Made by a program: the position numbers and the translations under genes
Shown: positions 49,301-57,646 of the stretch, one piece after another
How the letters are laid out: each line of letters begins with the position of its first letter
How positions within the stretch are numbered: the first letter of the stretch is position 1
NCBI GenBank assembly: GCA_903970285.1
Contig: CAJCHN010000148.1
Coordinates: 1-64,000 of the forward strand
Direction of reading: 5' to 3'
DNA from: Rhodanobacteraceae bacterium
GTDB lineage: Bacteria; Acidobacteriota; Terriglobia; Terriglobales; Acidobacteriaceae
Length of the DNA: 64,000 nucleotides
The notes under the pieces: generated by a model
What the model saw: only the letters and a program-made list of their open reading frames with translations
Told to the model about the DNA's origin: nothing
The model's database searches: none

Positions 49301-49847
49301 ACAGTATGGCTCGGGAACGCCCTTCAGCGACATCGCCACGCAGAGCGCGCTCAACAACGAGTACGGCGGCACCCAGGTTATCGGCATCTATGGCGACTAT
49401 AACCCGACCACCTTCACCACGCTCAACCTGGGCAATGCCGCGATCACCGGAACTCCCGATGAACTTGCCGAGCCGAATGTGATCTGCAACCCGGCAAAAG
49501 GATTGAAGGCGCATCAATACTTCAACCCAGCCTGCTTCACGGCTCCGACACAGTTCCACAACGGCACGTTCCACCTGCCCTACATCCATGGACCTGCCTC
49601 GTTCAACGATGAGATCGGAGTCTTCAAGGATTTCAAGATTCGGGAGGCGAGCAAGCTGCAGATCCGCTTCCAGGGTTTCAACTTCCTCAACCGGCCTCAG
49701 GATGAGTTCTTGCAATACGATTCGCATCTCTACATGGGCTTCGGGGCGACCGGCGCGACCACGCCGGACAACCTCAGCACTGCGGGCTTTACCACGAACC
49801 GCACGGGCCATCGCACCGTCCAGCTCGAAGCCAAGTACTACTTCTAA
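46386..49847 (+). CDS. Oar-like TonB-dependent receptor of the galactan locus
   Basis: 1153 residues from the ATG at 46386, which gives a clean signal peptide (MNRNFYAGLAASALILVAG, cleavage near AHA-Q). A carboxypeptidase regulatory-like domain follows (about 30-115; GTITDPTGAIIPGAKATLID), then a plug with YTVNGNRFDQVQIVSDGAPV and VFNTQTKSGGDHYHGEAY, and a large beta-barrel ending in the aromatic QLEAKYYF. It is divergent from the sensor kinase and upstream of a GH35 beta-galactosidase on the same strand. It probably imports galacto-oligosaccharides released by the GH53 enzyme; this is inference from the neighbourhood. Confidence 0.92.
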   Translation: MNRNFYAGLAASALILVAGAPGAHAQAGQATLSGTITDPTGAIIPGAKATLIDEATKVQRTVIADKNGIVTFVAVPPSTYDVLVSSTGFKPTRENGIAVHINDQLDLRNIVLNISAGDVSVTVTSESGDITPTTSGEQAYTLTDKQIQNLNIESRSAIELLDLIPGAANTGNFTGTYNRQQAGFGQNASTYTVNGNRFDQVQIVSDGAPVTDLNTAGAAAVTPNVDMISEAKVETSAFSAVQPNGPIVFNTQTKSGGDHYHGEAYLQARNHIFDATDSRVKDAGLPKPQSSFYYSGFNIGGPVVIPHSNFNHNHDKLFFFAATEITQQHVDLGLQDAITPTAAMRTGDFSDTGYISSLSDYAVNTNPCVKEPGDCSSTAGIINPGLIDPGGKILLNAIPLPNADPTKNGGYNYVTDLVTSDPRNQENLKIDYALNEKTHLSARFNHENENVPAPYGPYNTVNFNRTVYPAAQTGRNASNSLVFNLTRTFSPTLTNELNVSYTRFSQRIDVTNLAAVSLTGTNYPYPDLFPGVNVLPNLSFDGGVGGGLYIPGGEVPPYTGVQNTTTINDGFTKLLHKHQLQFGFYDVYESYNNRTALNDNGTVSLGTYIPESTNNEYADLLLGNIAGYAQTSPNVAATLANKRFDLFAEDTWKATSRLTVNYGARLDHIAWWYDKDGHIVVFNPNDYVASSAPNAYTGLETHATNPSVPVSGSPGLSFQFAPSVGFAYDLNGHGSTILRGGFGTNYYVDPGINALSALDAPPNIQIFSQYNTNTSYQNLTLQNASQENLATIPATVYGTASTTDHSPAVTYSWNLALAKTLPQALKVEASYVGNTTRHLNGYAVLNAVPLGAEQGPYYGSYYDMMYRPYKNYTEIDTHEHNLNSNYNSLQVTASRSKGSYNFWLTYTYGKAMAYNCEDTFNERNCYNPAPFDRSQALNVSYYIILPRVSEKYLGNHRAVNGALDGWQISGIEQYGSGTPFSDIATQSALNNEYGGTQVIGIYGDYNPTTFTTLNLGNAAITGTPDELAEPNVICNPAKGLKAHQYFNPACFTAPTQFHNGTFHLPYIHGPASFNDEIGVFKDFKIREASKLQIRFQGFNFLNRPQDEFLQYDSHLYMGFGATGATTPDNLSTAGFTTNRTGHRTVQLEAKYYF

Positions 49848-49865
49848 TCTTTTCCGTCTCCTCGG

Positions 49866-49893
49866 GCGGCGCCGTCCTTTCAGCCGGCGCCGC
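49866..49893 (+). terminator. GC-rich hairpin after the TonB receptor gene
   Basis: A 9-bp stem GCGGCGCCG (49866-49874) / CGGCGCCGC (49885-49893) followed by TTACTTCATTT. The tail is only moderately U-rich, so it may be a partial terminator that lets some transcripts continue into the GH35 gene 70 bp further on. Confidence 0.5.
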
Positions 49894-49963
49894 TTACTTC
49901 ATTTGCGCTCTTCGCCGGCCGGGGCGATGAGCAGACACTTGCCCCGGGAGAGTTCCAGCGTTC

Positions 49964-52459
49964 ATGAAGCTTCGCATCCACACCTGCATCCCGCTTGTCA
50001 TCGCGTCGCTGATGTCGGCGCAATCTATGCCCGGTGCGCGGGCCCAGGCGCCGCACGAGCCCAATCCGAATCAGGTCTTCGTCGACGCCTCCGCACCCAT
50101 CCCGCCGCCGGAAACCGGCTACCTGCACCTCGGGGGCACGTCATCCGATGGTCGGTCGCTGCAGGTGAACAGCCGCTACCTGGTGCTCGATGGCAAGCCC
50201 TGGCTGCCGGTCATGGGCGAGTTCCACTTCAGCCGCTATCCCGAATCGCAATGGGAGGATGAGATCCTCAAAATGCAGGCCGGCGGCGTCAATATCGTCT
50301 CCACCTACATCTTCTGGATCCATCACGAGGAGATAGAAGGTCAGTTCGACTGGAGTGGACGACGCGACCTGCGGCGGTTTGTACGACTGTGCGCCAAGCA
50401 CCACATGTACGTGTGGCTGCGCGTCGGACCGTGGGCGCATGGTGAGGTGCGCAACGGCGGCTTTCCGGACTGGGTGGTCAAGCTGCCCGACACACGTTCC
50501 ACCGATCCAACCTATCTCCGGTACGTGCAGCGTTTTTACAACCAGATCGGCCAGCAGACACACGGCCTGATGTTTCACGATGGTGGACCGGTCATCGGCG
50601 TTCAGATCGAAAACGAGTATGGCGCGCACGGTCCCGGCAAGGGAGCCGAGTACATCCTGAAGCTGAAGCAACTGGCGATCGCCGCCGGCATCGATCCGCC
50701 GCTGTTCTCGGTCACCGGATGGCCTTCGCTCGACTTTCCCCCGCGGGAGGTGATGCCGGTCTACGGCGGCTATCCTGACGGCTTCTGGACCGGATCGGTG
50801 ACCAATGACCCTCCGGCGATGAACTATCTCTTCAACTTCAATCGTGAACTCGGTGACATGGGTGCGACCGTTCCCACCGAGGATCCAACCGGCAAGGTGG
50901 ACCTGAACCACTATCCCTTCCTGGCCGCCGAAAAGGCCGGCGGCATGGCCTCTTCGTACCATCGCCGCCCCATCATGTCGGCGGATGATGTGACGGCGCT
51001 CATCTATACCGGAATCGGTTCAGGTATCAATCTGTATGGCTACTACATGTATCACGGGGGCGCAAACCCGAAGGGCGCACTGACCACGCTTCAGGAGTCG
51101 ACCGCGACCGGCTACCCCAACGATCTGCCGGAGGTCACCTACGACTTCGAAGCTCCGCTCAGCGAATTCGGCCAGGAGCGCGAATCCTATCGCAAGACGC
51201 GGCTGATGCACCTGTTCCTGAATGCCTTTGGCGACCGGCTCGCACCCATGCCGGCCTTCGCGCCGGAGCATCATGTGAAGGATGCCGCGAACACCGCGCA
51301 GCCGAGGGTTGCGGTGCGCAGCGACGGGCACTCCGGCTTTCTCTTCGTCAATAACTACGTCCGCCAGCTGGACATGCCGTCCCGTCCCGGCTTTCAGACT
51401 CGCGTGAGGCTGCCGGCAGGGGAGGTGACGATCCCATCCCGGCCGCTAGAGATTCCGGCCAACACCTACTTCGCATGGCCATTCGACCTGCCCCTGGGCA
51501 GCCTGAAGCTTATCTACAGCACAGCCCAGTTGCTCACGCAGGTCGATACGCCGTCCGGCAGAGTCGTCGTTTTCTTCGCCATTCCCGGCATTGCGCCGGA
51601 GTTCAGCTTTGATCGCCTCACCTACCGCGAGGTCGCCGACCCGCAGTCCCTGCTAAGGCCGACCGGTGGTGGCTGGAGCATCCAGCCCGGCATGAATGCC
51701 AGCTTCACCCTGACCGACAAGTTCGGCGCGAAGACGACGTTCCTGGTGTTGACCGAGGAGGAGGCCGAGCACAGCACCATACTGCGCCTGGGCGACGCTG
51801 AACATCTCTTCATCAGTGACTCCGCTCTCTTCTTTGACGGCGCACAGCTTCATCTTCGTTCCACCGCTTCTCCGGTACAGTCGATCGCCATCCTGCCGGG
51901 CCTGCGGCTGAATGAGGCAGGCAGGCGCGACGGGCTGTGGACGACCTACACCTTCACCCAGGCCGAGAAGCACCCAATCCTCAGTGTGGAGCAGACGCAG
52001 ACGGCTACACCTCGCCAGATGATGGAGACCGGCCCCTATGTGGAGTGGCGCAAGCGGGCTGTGCCCGCTGTACCGCCGGACGACGCCTTCTTCCAGGCCG
52101 GCATCTGGAAGCTGCAGTGGAAGAACCCCGACACCGCCGGCCTCAGCGACGTGCTGCTGCAACTCGAGTACGCCGGCGACATCGGCCGGCTGAACTCCGC
52201 CACAACCCTGCTGGACGATAACTTCTTCAATGGAATTCCCTGGCAGATCGGGCTCATGCGCTTTGGTTCGACAACCTGGTCCGCACCCCTGACGCTTCAG
52301 TTGCTGCCCATGCCGGCGGTTGCGCCCATCTATCTCGATCTCAGCGCCCGGAGGCTGCTTGACAATGCTCATCCGACCCCGAAGCTGATCGGCGCGAAGC
52401 TGATCCCGGAGTACGAGTCCGTGGTGCCCGTCCCGAGATCACGCGATCCCGATCAATAG
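49964..52459 (+). CDS. GH35 beta-galactosidase, secreted
   Basis: 831 residues. A Sec signal peptide (1-27, ending ARAQ) precedes the GH35 catalytic barrel: VMGEFHFSRYPESQWEDEILKM, STYIFWIHHEE, the acid/base region VGPWAHGEVRNGGFPDWV, and QIENEYGAHG. The C-terminal 450 residues are beta-sandwich domains. The acid/base block differs from the common PYICAEWxxGG form but keeps its Glu. It should remove terminal beta-galactose from galacto-oligosaccharides in the periplasm. It follows the TonB receptor with 116 bp between them. With GH53, receptor and sensor it completes a galactan pathway. Confidence 0.9.
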   Translation: MKLRIHTCIPLVIASLMSAQSMPGARAQAPHEPNPNQVFVDASAPIPPPETGYLHLGGTSSDGRSLQVNSRYLVLDGKPWLPVMGEFHFSRYPESQWEDEILKMQAGGVNIVSTYIFWIHHEEIEGQFDWSGRRDLRRFVRLCAKHHMYVWLRVGPWAHGEVRNGGFPDWVVKLPDTRSTDPTYLRYVQRFYNQIGQQTHGLMFHDGGPVIGVQIENEYGAHGPGKGAEYILKLKQLAIAAGIDPPLFSVTGWPSLDFPPREVMPVYGGYPDGFWTGSVTNDPPAMNYLFNFNRELGDMGATVPTEDPTGKVDLNHYPFLAAEKAGGMASSYHRRPIMSADDVTALIYTGIGSGINLYGYYMYHGGANPKGALTTLQESTATGYPNDLPEVTYDFEAPLSEFGQERESYRKTRLMHLFLNAFGDRLAPMPAFAPEHHVKDAANTAQPRVAVRSDGHSGFLFVNNYVRQLDMPSRPGFQTRVRLPAGEVTIPSRPLEIPANTYFAWPFDLPLGSLKLIYSTAQLLTQVDTPSGRVVVFFAIPGIAPEFSFDRLTYREVADPQSLLRPTGGGWSIQPGMNASFTLTDKFGAKTTFLVLTEEEAEHSTILRLGDAEHLFISDSALFFDGAQLHLRSTASPVQSIAILPGLRLNEAGRRDGLWTTYTFTQAEKHPILSVEQTQTATPRQMMETGPYVEWRKRAVPAVPPDDAFFQAGIWKLQWKNPDTAGLSDVLLQLEYAGDIGRLNSATTLLDDNFFNGIPWQIGLMRFGSTTWSAPLTLQLLPMPAVAPIYLDLSARRLLDNAHPTPKLIGAKLIPEYESVVPVPRSRDPDQ

Positions 52460-52477
52460 TCCGGTACAGAGACAGAA

Positions 52478-52506
52478 GAGGCCAACCCGCGCGGTTGGCC
52501 TCTCCA
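52478..52506 (+). terminator. Rho-independent-like terminator after the GH35 gene
   Basis: A 10-bp stem GAGGCCAACC (52478-52487) / GGTTGGCCTC (52493-52502) with a short GC loop, 18 bp after the GH35 stop. The tail is TCCACTGG, so the U-run is weak. Confidence 0.6.
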
Positions 52507-52560
52507 CTGGATCGTACTGCTCTACCGGATCGTACTGCTCTACTGGATCGTACTGCTCTG
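52507..52560. repeat. Three 18-bp tandem repeats
   Basis: CTGGATCGTACTGCTCTA at 52507-52524, with near-identical copies at 52525-52542 and 52543-52560 (one substitution each). They lie between the hairpin after the GH35 gene and the 3' end of the acidic-protein gene on the other strand. No function is evident; they may be a slippage product. Confidence 0.85.
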
Positions 52561-52567
52561 CGCAAGA

Positions 52568-53002
52568 CTATCTGCGGCGCACGGCGGCGGCTGCAGCAGA
52601 GTTCCGCGCCGTAACCGTATCGTCGTCGTCCTCCAACTCCTCGTCGTCGTCATCGTCATCGTCGAGATCGTCGTCCTCGTCTTCGAGGTCGTCCTCATCT
52701 TCGTCGCCTTCGTCCTCGTCCTCGTCATCTTCGAGGTCGTCTACATCATCCTCGTCCTCGTCGTCTTCCTCATCCTCGTCGTCGAGGTCGTCCTCGTCGT
52801 CGAGGTCGTCATCCTCATCCTCAATGTCGTCGTCTTCGTCCTCGTCATCCAGGTCATCGGCCTTGGGCGCCACGTCCAGATTTTCGCTGCTGGCGTGCTC
52901 GGTCGGGTTGCTGGGTGCATTCACCGGCGCGAATCCCGCGGTCGCATCTTCCCCCACCTTGCGGAAGTCATCTTCAAATCCGGCGTCATTCAGAAAAGCC
53001 AT
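52568..53002 (-). CDS. Small, extremely acidic Asp/Glu-rich protein
   Basis: 144 residues. The N-terminal 48 residues are ordinary (MAFLNDAGFEDDFRKVGEDA, then a short Pro/Ser-rich linker). Residues 49-128 are almost entirely Asp, Glu and Leu, in blocks of the type DDLDDEDEDD; a basic tail ENDS in AVRRR. The block is encoded by degenerate trinucleotide-like GAC/GAG runs. I do not recognise a family; such proteins can be metal or polycation binders, or disordered chaperones, but this is speculation. The well-formed N-terminus, ATG start and stop support a real gene. Single gene, followed by the 18-bp repeats. Confidence 0.68.
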   Translation of the reverse strand: MAFLNDAGFEDDFRKVGEDATAGFAPVNAPSNPTEHASSENLDVAPKADDLDDEDEDDDIEDEDDDLDDEDDLDDEDEEDDEDEDDVDDLEDDEDEDEGDEDEDDLEDEDDDLDDDDDDDEELEDDDDTVTARNSAAAAAVRRR

Positions 53003-53143
53003 GTTTGTCTCCTGTGCTGCATCTCCAGTTTGGATGCACCGAGTCCGCCGGGGTTAGCCGTGGAAAATAATTGACCCGCAATTCATCTGCGACCTTTGAA
53101 GCTGGCGCGACACCCATCGCGCCACCACCGGGAGAGAAAAGTG

Positions 53144-53220
53144 TGGTGCGCCCGAGAAGATTCGAACTTCTGACCTACAGCTTCGGAGGCTGCCGCTCTA
53201 TCCAGCTGAGCTACGGGCGC
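53144..53220 (-). tRNA. tRNA-Arg (anticodon CCG), CCA encoded
   Basis: On the minus strand a full cloverleaf: acceptor GCGCCCG/CGGGCGC, discriminator A and encoded CCA at 53144-53146, D-arm AGCTCAGCTGGATAGAGC, anticodon loop CTCCGAA with anticodon CCG, and T-arm AGTTCGAATCTTCT. Length 77 nt. No integrase gene lies next to it. Confidence 0.95.
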
Positions 53221-53354
53221 GCTCCTCTATGGTAGCACCGGCGTTCCCTCTTGCAAGAGCACCGCGCGGCATCAGGTTTGACAGCCGGGGGCCTTCCAGT
53301 CCAGCATCAGACTGACCCACAGACTACAAAATCTTCACCATACAAAGAGGTCTC

Positions 53355-53918
53355 ATGTTCCTCCGCTTTCGCCGCACGCTTTGTTCTACGCTTGTGCTCG
53401 CCTCGGCCGCTCTGGCTCCCGCTCACGGCCAGATGGGTGGTATGGACATGCCCGCTGACGGCAAGAAGCTCCTCAGCCCGCCCGCGACGGCCAACGTCAC
53501 GCTCGAAGGCCAGACCATCACGATCAAGTACAACGCGCCGTCGATGCGCGGACGCCAGATCTTCGGCGGTCTGGTCCCGTACAACGTGGTCTGGCGCACC
53601 GGCGCGAATCCCGCGACGACCCTGATCACGCCCATTTCGCTTCACATCGGAAACCTTCTGGTGCCAGCCGGAACCTACACCCTCTACACCCTGCCCACCG
53701 CCGACAAGTGGATGCTGATCATCAACAAGCACACCGGGCAGTGGGGCACGGAATACTACCCAGCCGAAGACCTCGGGCGCGTCGAATTGAAGCATCATAC
53801 GCTCGACTCGCCGCAGGAGATCATGAGCCTCTCGTTCGACGACATCAAGAAGGACTCCGCCGAGTTCCACATTCGATGGGCCACGACGGACGAGTCGGTG
53901 AAGGTTACCACCCCCTAA
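53355..53918 (+). CDS. DUF2911 family secreted protein
   Basis: 187 residues. A signal peptide (1-25, ending APAHG-Q) is followed by a Met/Gly-rich linker and a beta-rich domain with the DUF2911 signature: IKYNAPSMRGRQIFGGLVPY, NVVWRTGANPATTLIT, VPAGTYTLYTLP and WMLIINKHTGQWGTEY. This family is common in Acidobacteriota and Bacteroidota; its biochemical role is unknown. Single gene. It converges with the glycine-cleavage operon, whose last gene ends 75 bp away. Confidence 0.92.
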   Translation: MFLRFRRTLCSTLVLASAALAPAHGQMGGMDMPADGKKLLSPPATANVTLEGQTITIKYNAPSMRGRQIFGGLVPYNVVWRTGANPATTLITPISLHIGNLLVPAGTYTLYTLPTADKWMLIINKHTGQWGTEYYPAEDLGRVELKHHTLDSPQEIMSLSFDDIKKDSAEFHIRWATTDESVKVTTP

Positions 53919-53943
53919 AGCAGCCATGGAGACGGGCACGGCG

Positions 53944-53974
53944 TGCGGCCCCAATCCTCCTGGAGAGGGCCGCA
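53944..53974. terminator. Hairpin between convergent DUF2911 and gcvPB genes
   Basis: TGCGGCCC (53944-53951) and GGGCCGCA (53967-53974) form an 8-bp stem with a 15-nt loop between two convergent genes. Neither strand has a U-run, so termination here would be weak or factor-dependent. Confidence 0.35.
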
Positions 53975-53993
53975 TACAGCGTCTCGTTCTCCA

Positions 53994-55595
53994 CTACCAC
54001 TCCTTCGCGGCGGTATCGACCTCCACTTCATCCTTTGCCGCCGGAGCCTTCCAGCGCAGCACCGGCTTGCGTGCCGCCGACGTCTCATCCATCCTCTGCA
54101 CCCGCGTGGTATGCGGAGATGTCCGTACCAGCTCAGGACTCTCCGCGGCTTCCTGCGCAATCTGTTTCAGCGCATCGATCAGCAGGTCCAGCTCCTCGCG
54201 GCTCTCGCTCTCGGTCGGCTCAATCATCATCGCGCCAGAGACGATCATCGGAAAACTTACAGTGTACGCGTGAAATCCGTAGTCGATCAGGCGCTTGCCC
54301 ATGTCGCCGGTGCGCACGCCGTTTTTCGCCTGAAGCTTATCGGAGAAGACAACTTCGTGCAGCGTGCGTGTCTTGTACGGCAGCTCGAAGGTGCCTTCGA
54401 GCTTGGCGCGGATGTAGTTGGCGTTCAGCACCGCATCTTCGGTCGTCTGCCGCAGGCCGTCGGGGCCGTTTGCCAGGATGTACGCCAACGCCCGCACGAA
54501 CATGCCGAAGTTGCCATAGAACATCCGGACGCGGCCGACACTCCGGGGCCGATTGAAGTCGAGCCCAAGCCTGCCGTCGCTCTGCCGGGCCACGACCGGC
54601 TTAGGCAGAAACGGCTCCAGAATCTTCTTGCAGGCGACCGGGCCCGAGCCCGGGCCACCGCCTCCGTGCGGGGTCGAGAAGGTCTTATGGAGGTTCAGGT
54701 GCATCACGTCGACGCCGAAGTCGCCTGGCCGCGCCTTTCCCACCAGCGCGTTCATGTTCGCGCCATCCATATAGAGCAGCGCGCCCTTCGCATGCAGAAT
54801 ATCGGCGATCTTATGAATCTCCGACTCGAAGACGCCGATGGTGGAAGGGTTCGTCAGCATCAGCGCGGCGGTGTCTTCATCGACCATACGCTCGAGCTCG
54901 GCGAGGTCGACCATGCCCTCGGCGTTCGACTTCAGATTCGCGACCTGATATCCCACCACCGCCGCGGTAGCAGGATTCGTCCCGTGCGCGGAGTCCGGAA
55001 CGATCACTTTCTTCCGCGGATTGCCCTGCGCCTCGTGGTACGCCCGCACCATCAGGATGCCGGTGAACTCGCCATGCGCGCCCGCCGCCGGCTGCAGCGT
55101 GATCGCATCCATGCCGGTGATCTCGATGAGCGCATCTTCGAGCGTCGCCATGATCTGCAGACAACCCTGCGACAGGGAAGTGGGCTGATACGGATGCGCC
55201 TCCGCAATGCCTTCAAGGCGCGCGACCGCCTCGTTGACGCGCCCGTTGTACTTCATCGTGCAGCTCCCGAGCGGATACATTCCAAGGTCGATCGCATAGT
55301 TCCAGGTCGAAAGCCGCGTAAAGTGCCGGATGATCTCGATCTCGCTCAGCTCCGGCATGACGCCCAGGTCCTGCCGGGCTACGGGGCCGAGCAAACGCTT
55401 CGCATCGACAGCCGGCACGTCGAGTTCGGCAAGGCGATAGGCCTTTTTGCCCGGCGAGCTCTTCTCAAAGATCAACCCCTCGTTCTGGTTGACGTGCGTC
55501 GTGACCTTCTTCGGTGTTCCCGCAAATGCTGCTTGCTTTCCGGATTTCTGCTCGGACACCTCGTTCGCTTCGTGGCTCGGGTGCGTCGTTGCCAT
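53994..55595 (-). CDS. gcvPB: Glycine dehydrogenase (decarboxylating) subunit 2
   Basis: 533 residues, the C-terminal half of the split P-protein. The pyridoxal-phosphate lysine lies in LNLHKTFSTPHGGGGPGSG, and the family blocks STWNYAIDLGMYPLGSCTMKYNGR, ALIEITGMDAITLQPAAGAHGE and PDSAHGTNPATA are present. It decarboxylates glycine together with GcvPA and passes the aminomethyl group to lipoyl-GcvH. An N-terminal extension of about 30 polar residues precedes the standard start. It is the last gene of the gcv operon, 214 bp after the small unknown gene. Confidence 0.96.
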   Translation of the reverse strand: MATTHPSHEANEVSEQKSGKQAAFAGTPKKVTTHVNQNEGLIFEKSSPGKKAYRLAELDVPAVDAKRLLGPVARQDLGVMPELSEIEIIRHFTRLSTWNYAIDLGMYPLGSCTMKYNGRVNEAVARLEGIAEAHPYQPTSLSQGCLQIMATLEDALIEITGMDAITLQPAAGAHGEFTGILMVRAYHEAQGNPRKKVIVPDSAHGTNPATAAVVGYQVANLKSNAEGMVDLAELERMVDEDTAALMLTNPSTIGVFESEIHKIADILHAKGALLYMDGANMNALVGKARPGDFGVDVMHLNLHKTFSTPHGGGGPGSGPVACKKILEPFLPKPVVARQSDGRLGLDFNRPRSVGRVRMFYGNFGMFVRALAYILANGPDGLRQTTEDAVLNANYIRAKLEGTFELPYKTRTLHEVVFSDKLQAKNGVRTGDMGKRLIDYGFHAYTVSFPMIVSGAMMIEPTESESREELDLLIDALKQIAQEAAESPELVRTSPHTTRVQRMDETSAARKPVLRWKAPAAKDEVEVDTAAKEW

Positions 55596-55809
55596 GTAAA
55601 CCTACCTTCTCTAATGCTGCAACAGCTTGTTTTTCTGGCTGCGTATTTCATCCCGTATGATCAGAACGCTTACGAGCAGCGAACAAATTGCAGGAACGTG
55701 TCCTTCGTTGGCTCGTTAACAGTCGCACTTCTTCCGAGCAGTAAGATTGCAACTGAAAACAGAAGCAGGACTGCAAGAACTCGGGCCAGCGTCTTCAGCG
55801 TTCCCGTCG

Positions 55810-56154
55810 CTAAAACTCCTCCGCATCCTCCGCCAAACCGCTCTCTGAGTAACTCCCTGACACCGGCGCGTCAATGTCCTCTTCCCGCAGGCTCAGCCCC
55901 AGCACCACGCCACTCGCCAACTCAATCGTCAGCGCCGAACCCTCGTCCAGCTCCGCCTTCACAACCTCTTCGCCAATCTGCGCACACAGCGCATTCCGAT
56001 ACTCGGGCTCGCCGTACGCCACCGAAAACTCGGTCAGCAACACATGCGGCCAGGCATACAACGTCACCAGCGCAGCCCCAAACCGCAGCTCCAGAAAATC
56101 CTCGACAAAGCAGACCGACCGCAGCTCTTCGCCAACCAGCGCCTCAACATCCAT
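55810..56154 (-). CDS. Small protein of unknown function inserted in the glycine-cleavage operon
   Basis: 114 residues. Its ATG shares the A of the gcvPA stop codon (TGATG), so it is translationally coupled. It is acidic, without a signal peptide or membrane segment, and mixed alpha/beta in appearance (LRFGAALVTLYAWPHVLL, IGEEVVKAELDEGSALTIEL, GVVLGLSLREEDID). I do not recognise the family. Position suggests a cytoplasmic accessory of glycine cleavage, or simply an operon passenger. Confidence 0.75.
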   Translation of the reverse strand: MDVEALVGEELRSVCFVEDFLELRFGAALVTLYAWPHVLLTEFSVAYGEPEYRNALCAQIGEEVVKAELDEGSALTIELASGVVLGLSLREEDIDAPVSGSYSESGLAEDAEEF

Positions 56155-57545
56155 CAGGCCAGAATCTCCTCTGTGGCCCTCTGTGAAACCTCTGCGCGCT
56201 CTGTGTTAGCCGTGTCTTTCGTTACCAGAGCATCCGCAACCGCATCGATCTCACTCCGCTTCGTCACCTCGGTCGCACACCACAGCGAAGCTCCCGGCCC
56301 AAGCTCCGGATACCACTGCTCCAGCGCCAACCCTCCAATCATCTTCTTCTCCAGGAGACCTCTATTTACCGCCGCAGCAGACTCCTTCAGATCCAAAACA
56401 AACTCATTAAACCGAGGCGCACCGTCGAACAGTATCTTTCCCTTATCCTCCAGCACCGAAGCCAGATAAGCAGCCTTCGCCAGGTTATGTTCGCTCAGCT
56501 CGCGCACACCTTCCTTGCCATACACCGTCAGAAAAATGGTCACCATCAGTGCAACCAGCGCCTGGTTGGTGCAGATGTTCGAGGTCGCTTTCTCGCGCCG
56601 GATATGCTGCTCGCGGGTGCTCAGCGTCAGCACGTAGCCCCGCTTCCCGTTCACATCTTTCGTTTCGCCGATCAGCCGTCCCGGCATCTGCCGCAGAAAC
56701 TTTTCCTTGCACGCAATCACGCCGCAGTACGGCCCGCCAAAGCTGAGCGCTACACCAAAGCTCTGCGCCTCCAGCGAGACAATATCCGCCTCAACCGGCG
56801 GCTTTACGACTCCCAGCGAAATTGCTTCAGCAATCGAAACAATCAGCAGCGCACCCCTGCTGTGTACCAGCTCCGCGATCGCCGTCACATCTTCAATAGT
56901 GCCAAAGAAGTTCGGCGACTGGATCAGCACGCACGCGGTGTCGTCGGTGATGGCAGCATCAAGCGCTGCCATGTCGACCCGCCCATTCGACGCATACCCG
57001 ACCTCGGTCTGCGGAATCTCCTGGTGCGTCGCGTAGGTCTTCACCACCTCGCGATACTCCGGGTGCACCGTGCGAGCGATCACCGCGGCATTTCGACCGG
57101 TCACGCGCACCGCCATCATGATGGCCTCGGCCGCGCCGGTGCTTCCTTCATACATGCTGGCATTGGCGATCTCCATCCCCGTCAGTTCGCAGATCATCGT
57201 CTGGAACTCGAACATCGCCTGCAGCGTGCCCTGCGAGATCTCCGGCTGGTACGGCGTGTAGCTGGTCAGGAATTCGCCTCGCTGCACCAGACTGTCGATG
57301 ATTACCGGCTTATAGTGCCGATACACCCCCGCGCCCAGAAAGCTCGCGTAGCCCGTCGCGTTATTCTCCGCATAGCCGCGAAACCGCTCGAGTATCTCCG
57401 ACTCGCCATGCTGCCGCGGCACGTTCAAATCCCGCGTAAGCTGATACTCCTCGGGAATCGTGGCAAACAGATCGGCAATCGACTGGACGCCGATCTCCTG
57501 CAACATCTCCACCCGATCCTGCGGGCTCTTGGGCAAATAACGCAT
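56154..57545 (-). CDS. gcvPA: Glycine dehydrogenase (decarboxylating) subunit 1
   Basis: About 463 residues, the N-terminal half of the split P-protein. The start is set at 57545 because [20 protein letters not shown] is the family N-terminus; an ATG five codons earlier (57560) is possible. Family blocks: [41 protein letters not shown] (written across several motifs), [20 protein letters not shown] and the [14 protein letters not shown] region. It forms a heterotetramer with GcvPB. It lies about 100 bp after gcvH. Confidence 0.96.
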   Translation of the reverse strand: MRYLPKSPQDRVEMLQEIGVQSIADLFATIPEEYQLTRDLNVPRQHGESEILERFRGYAENNATGYASFLGAGVYRHYKPVIIDSLVQRGEFLTSYTPYQPEISQGTLQAMFEFQTMICELTGMEIANASMYEGSTGAAEAIMMAVRVTGRNAAVIARTVHPEYREVVKTYATHQEIPQTEVGYASNGRVDMAALDAAITDDTACVLIQSPNFFGTIEDVTAIAELVHSRGALLIVSIAEAISLGVVKPPVEADIVSLEAQSFGVALSFGGPYCGVIACKEKFLRQMPGRLIGETKDVNGKRGYVLTLSTREQHIRREKATSNICTNQALVALMVTIFLTVYGKEGVRELSEHNLAKAAYLASVLEDKGKILFDGAPRFNEFVLDLKESAAAVNRGLLEKKMIGGLALEQWYPELGPGASLWCATEVTKRSEIDAVADALVTKDTANTERAEVSQRATEEILA

Positions 57546-57646
57546 CGTCACCACTTCCATCCAACACTCGTAACTCAGACACTCGTAACTCAGAAAACCT
57601 AAACTTTAGACTCGAGACCATAAAGTCTTATGCAAACGCCCGGAAC

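Noticed and set aside
55620-55810. Short membrane-like reading frame on the minus strand between the unknown gene and gcvPB (…LARVLAVLLLFSVAILLLG…)
   Set aside because: No ATG, GTG or TTG start with a ribosome-binding site precedes the hydrophobic stretch. It is attractive but unsupported; expression data would be needed.
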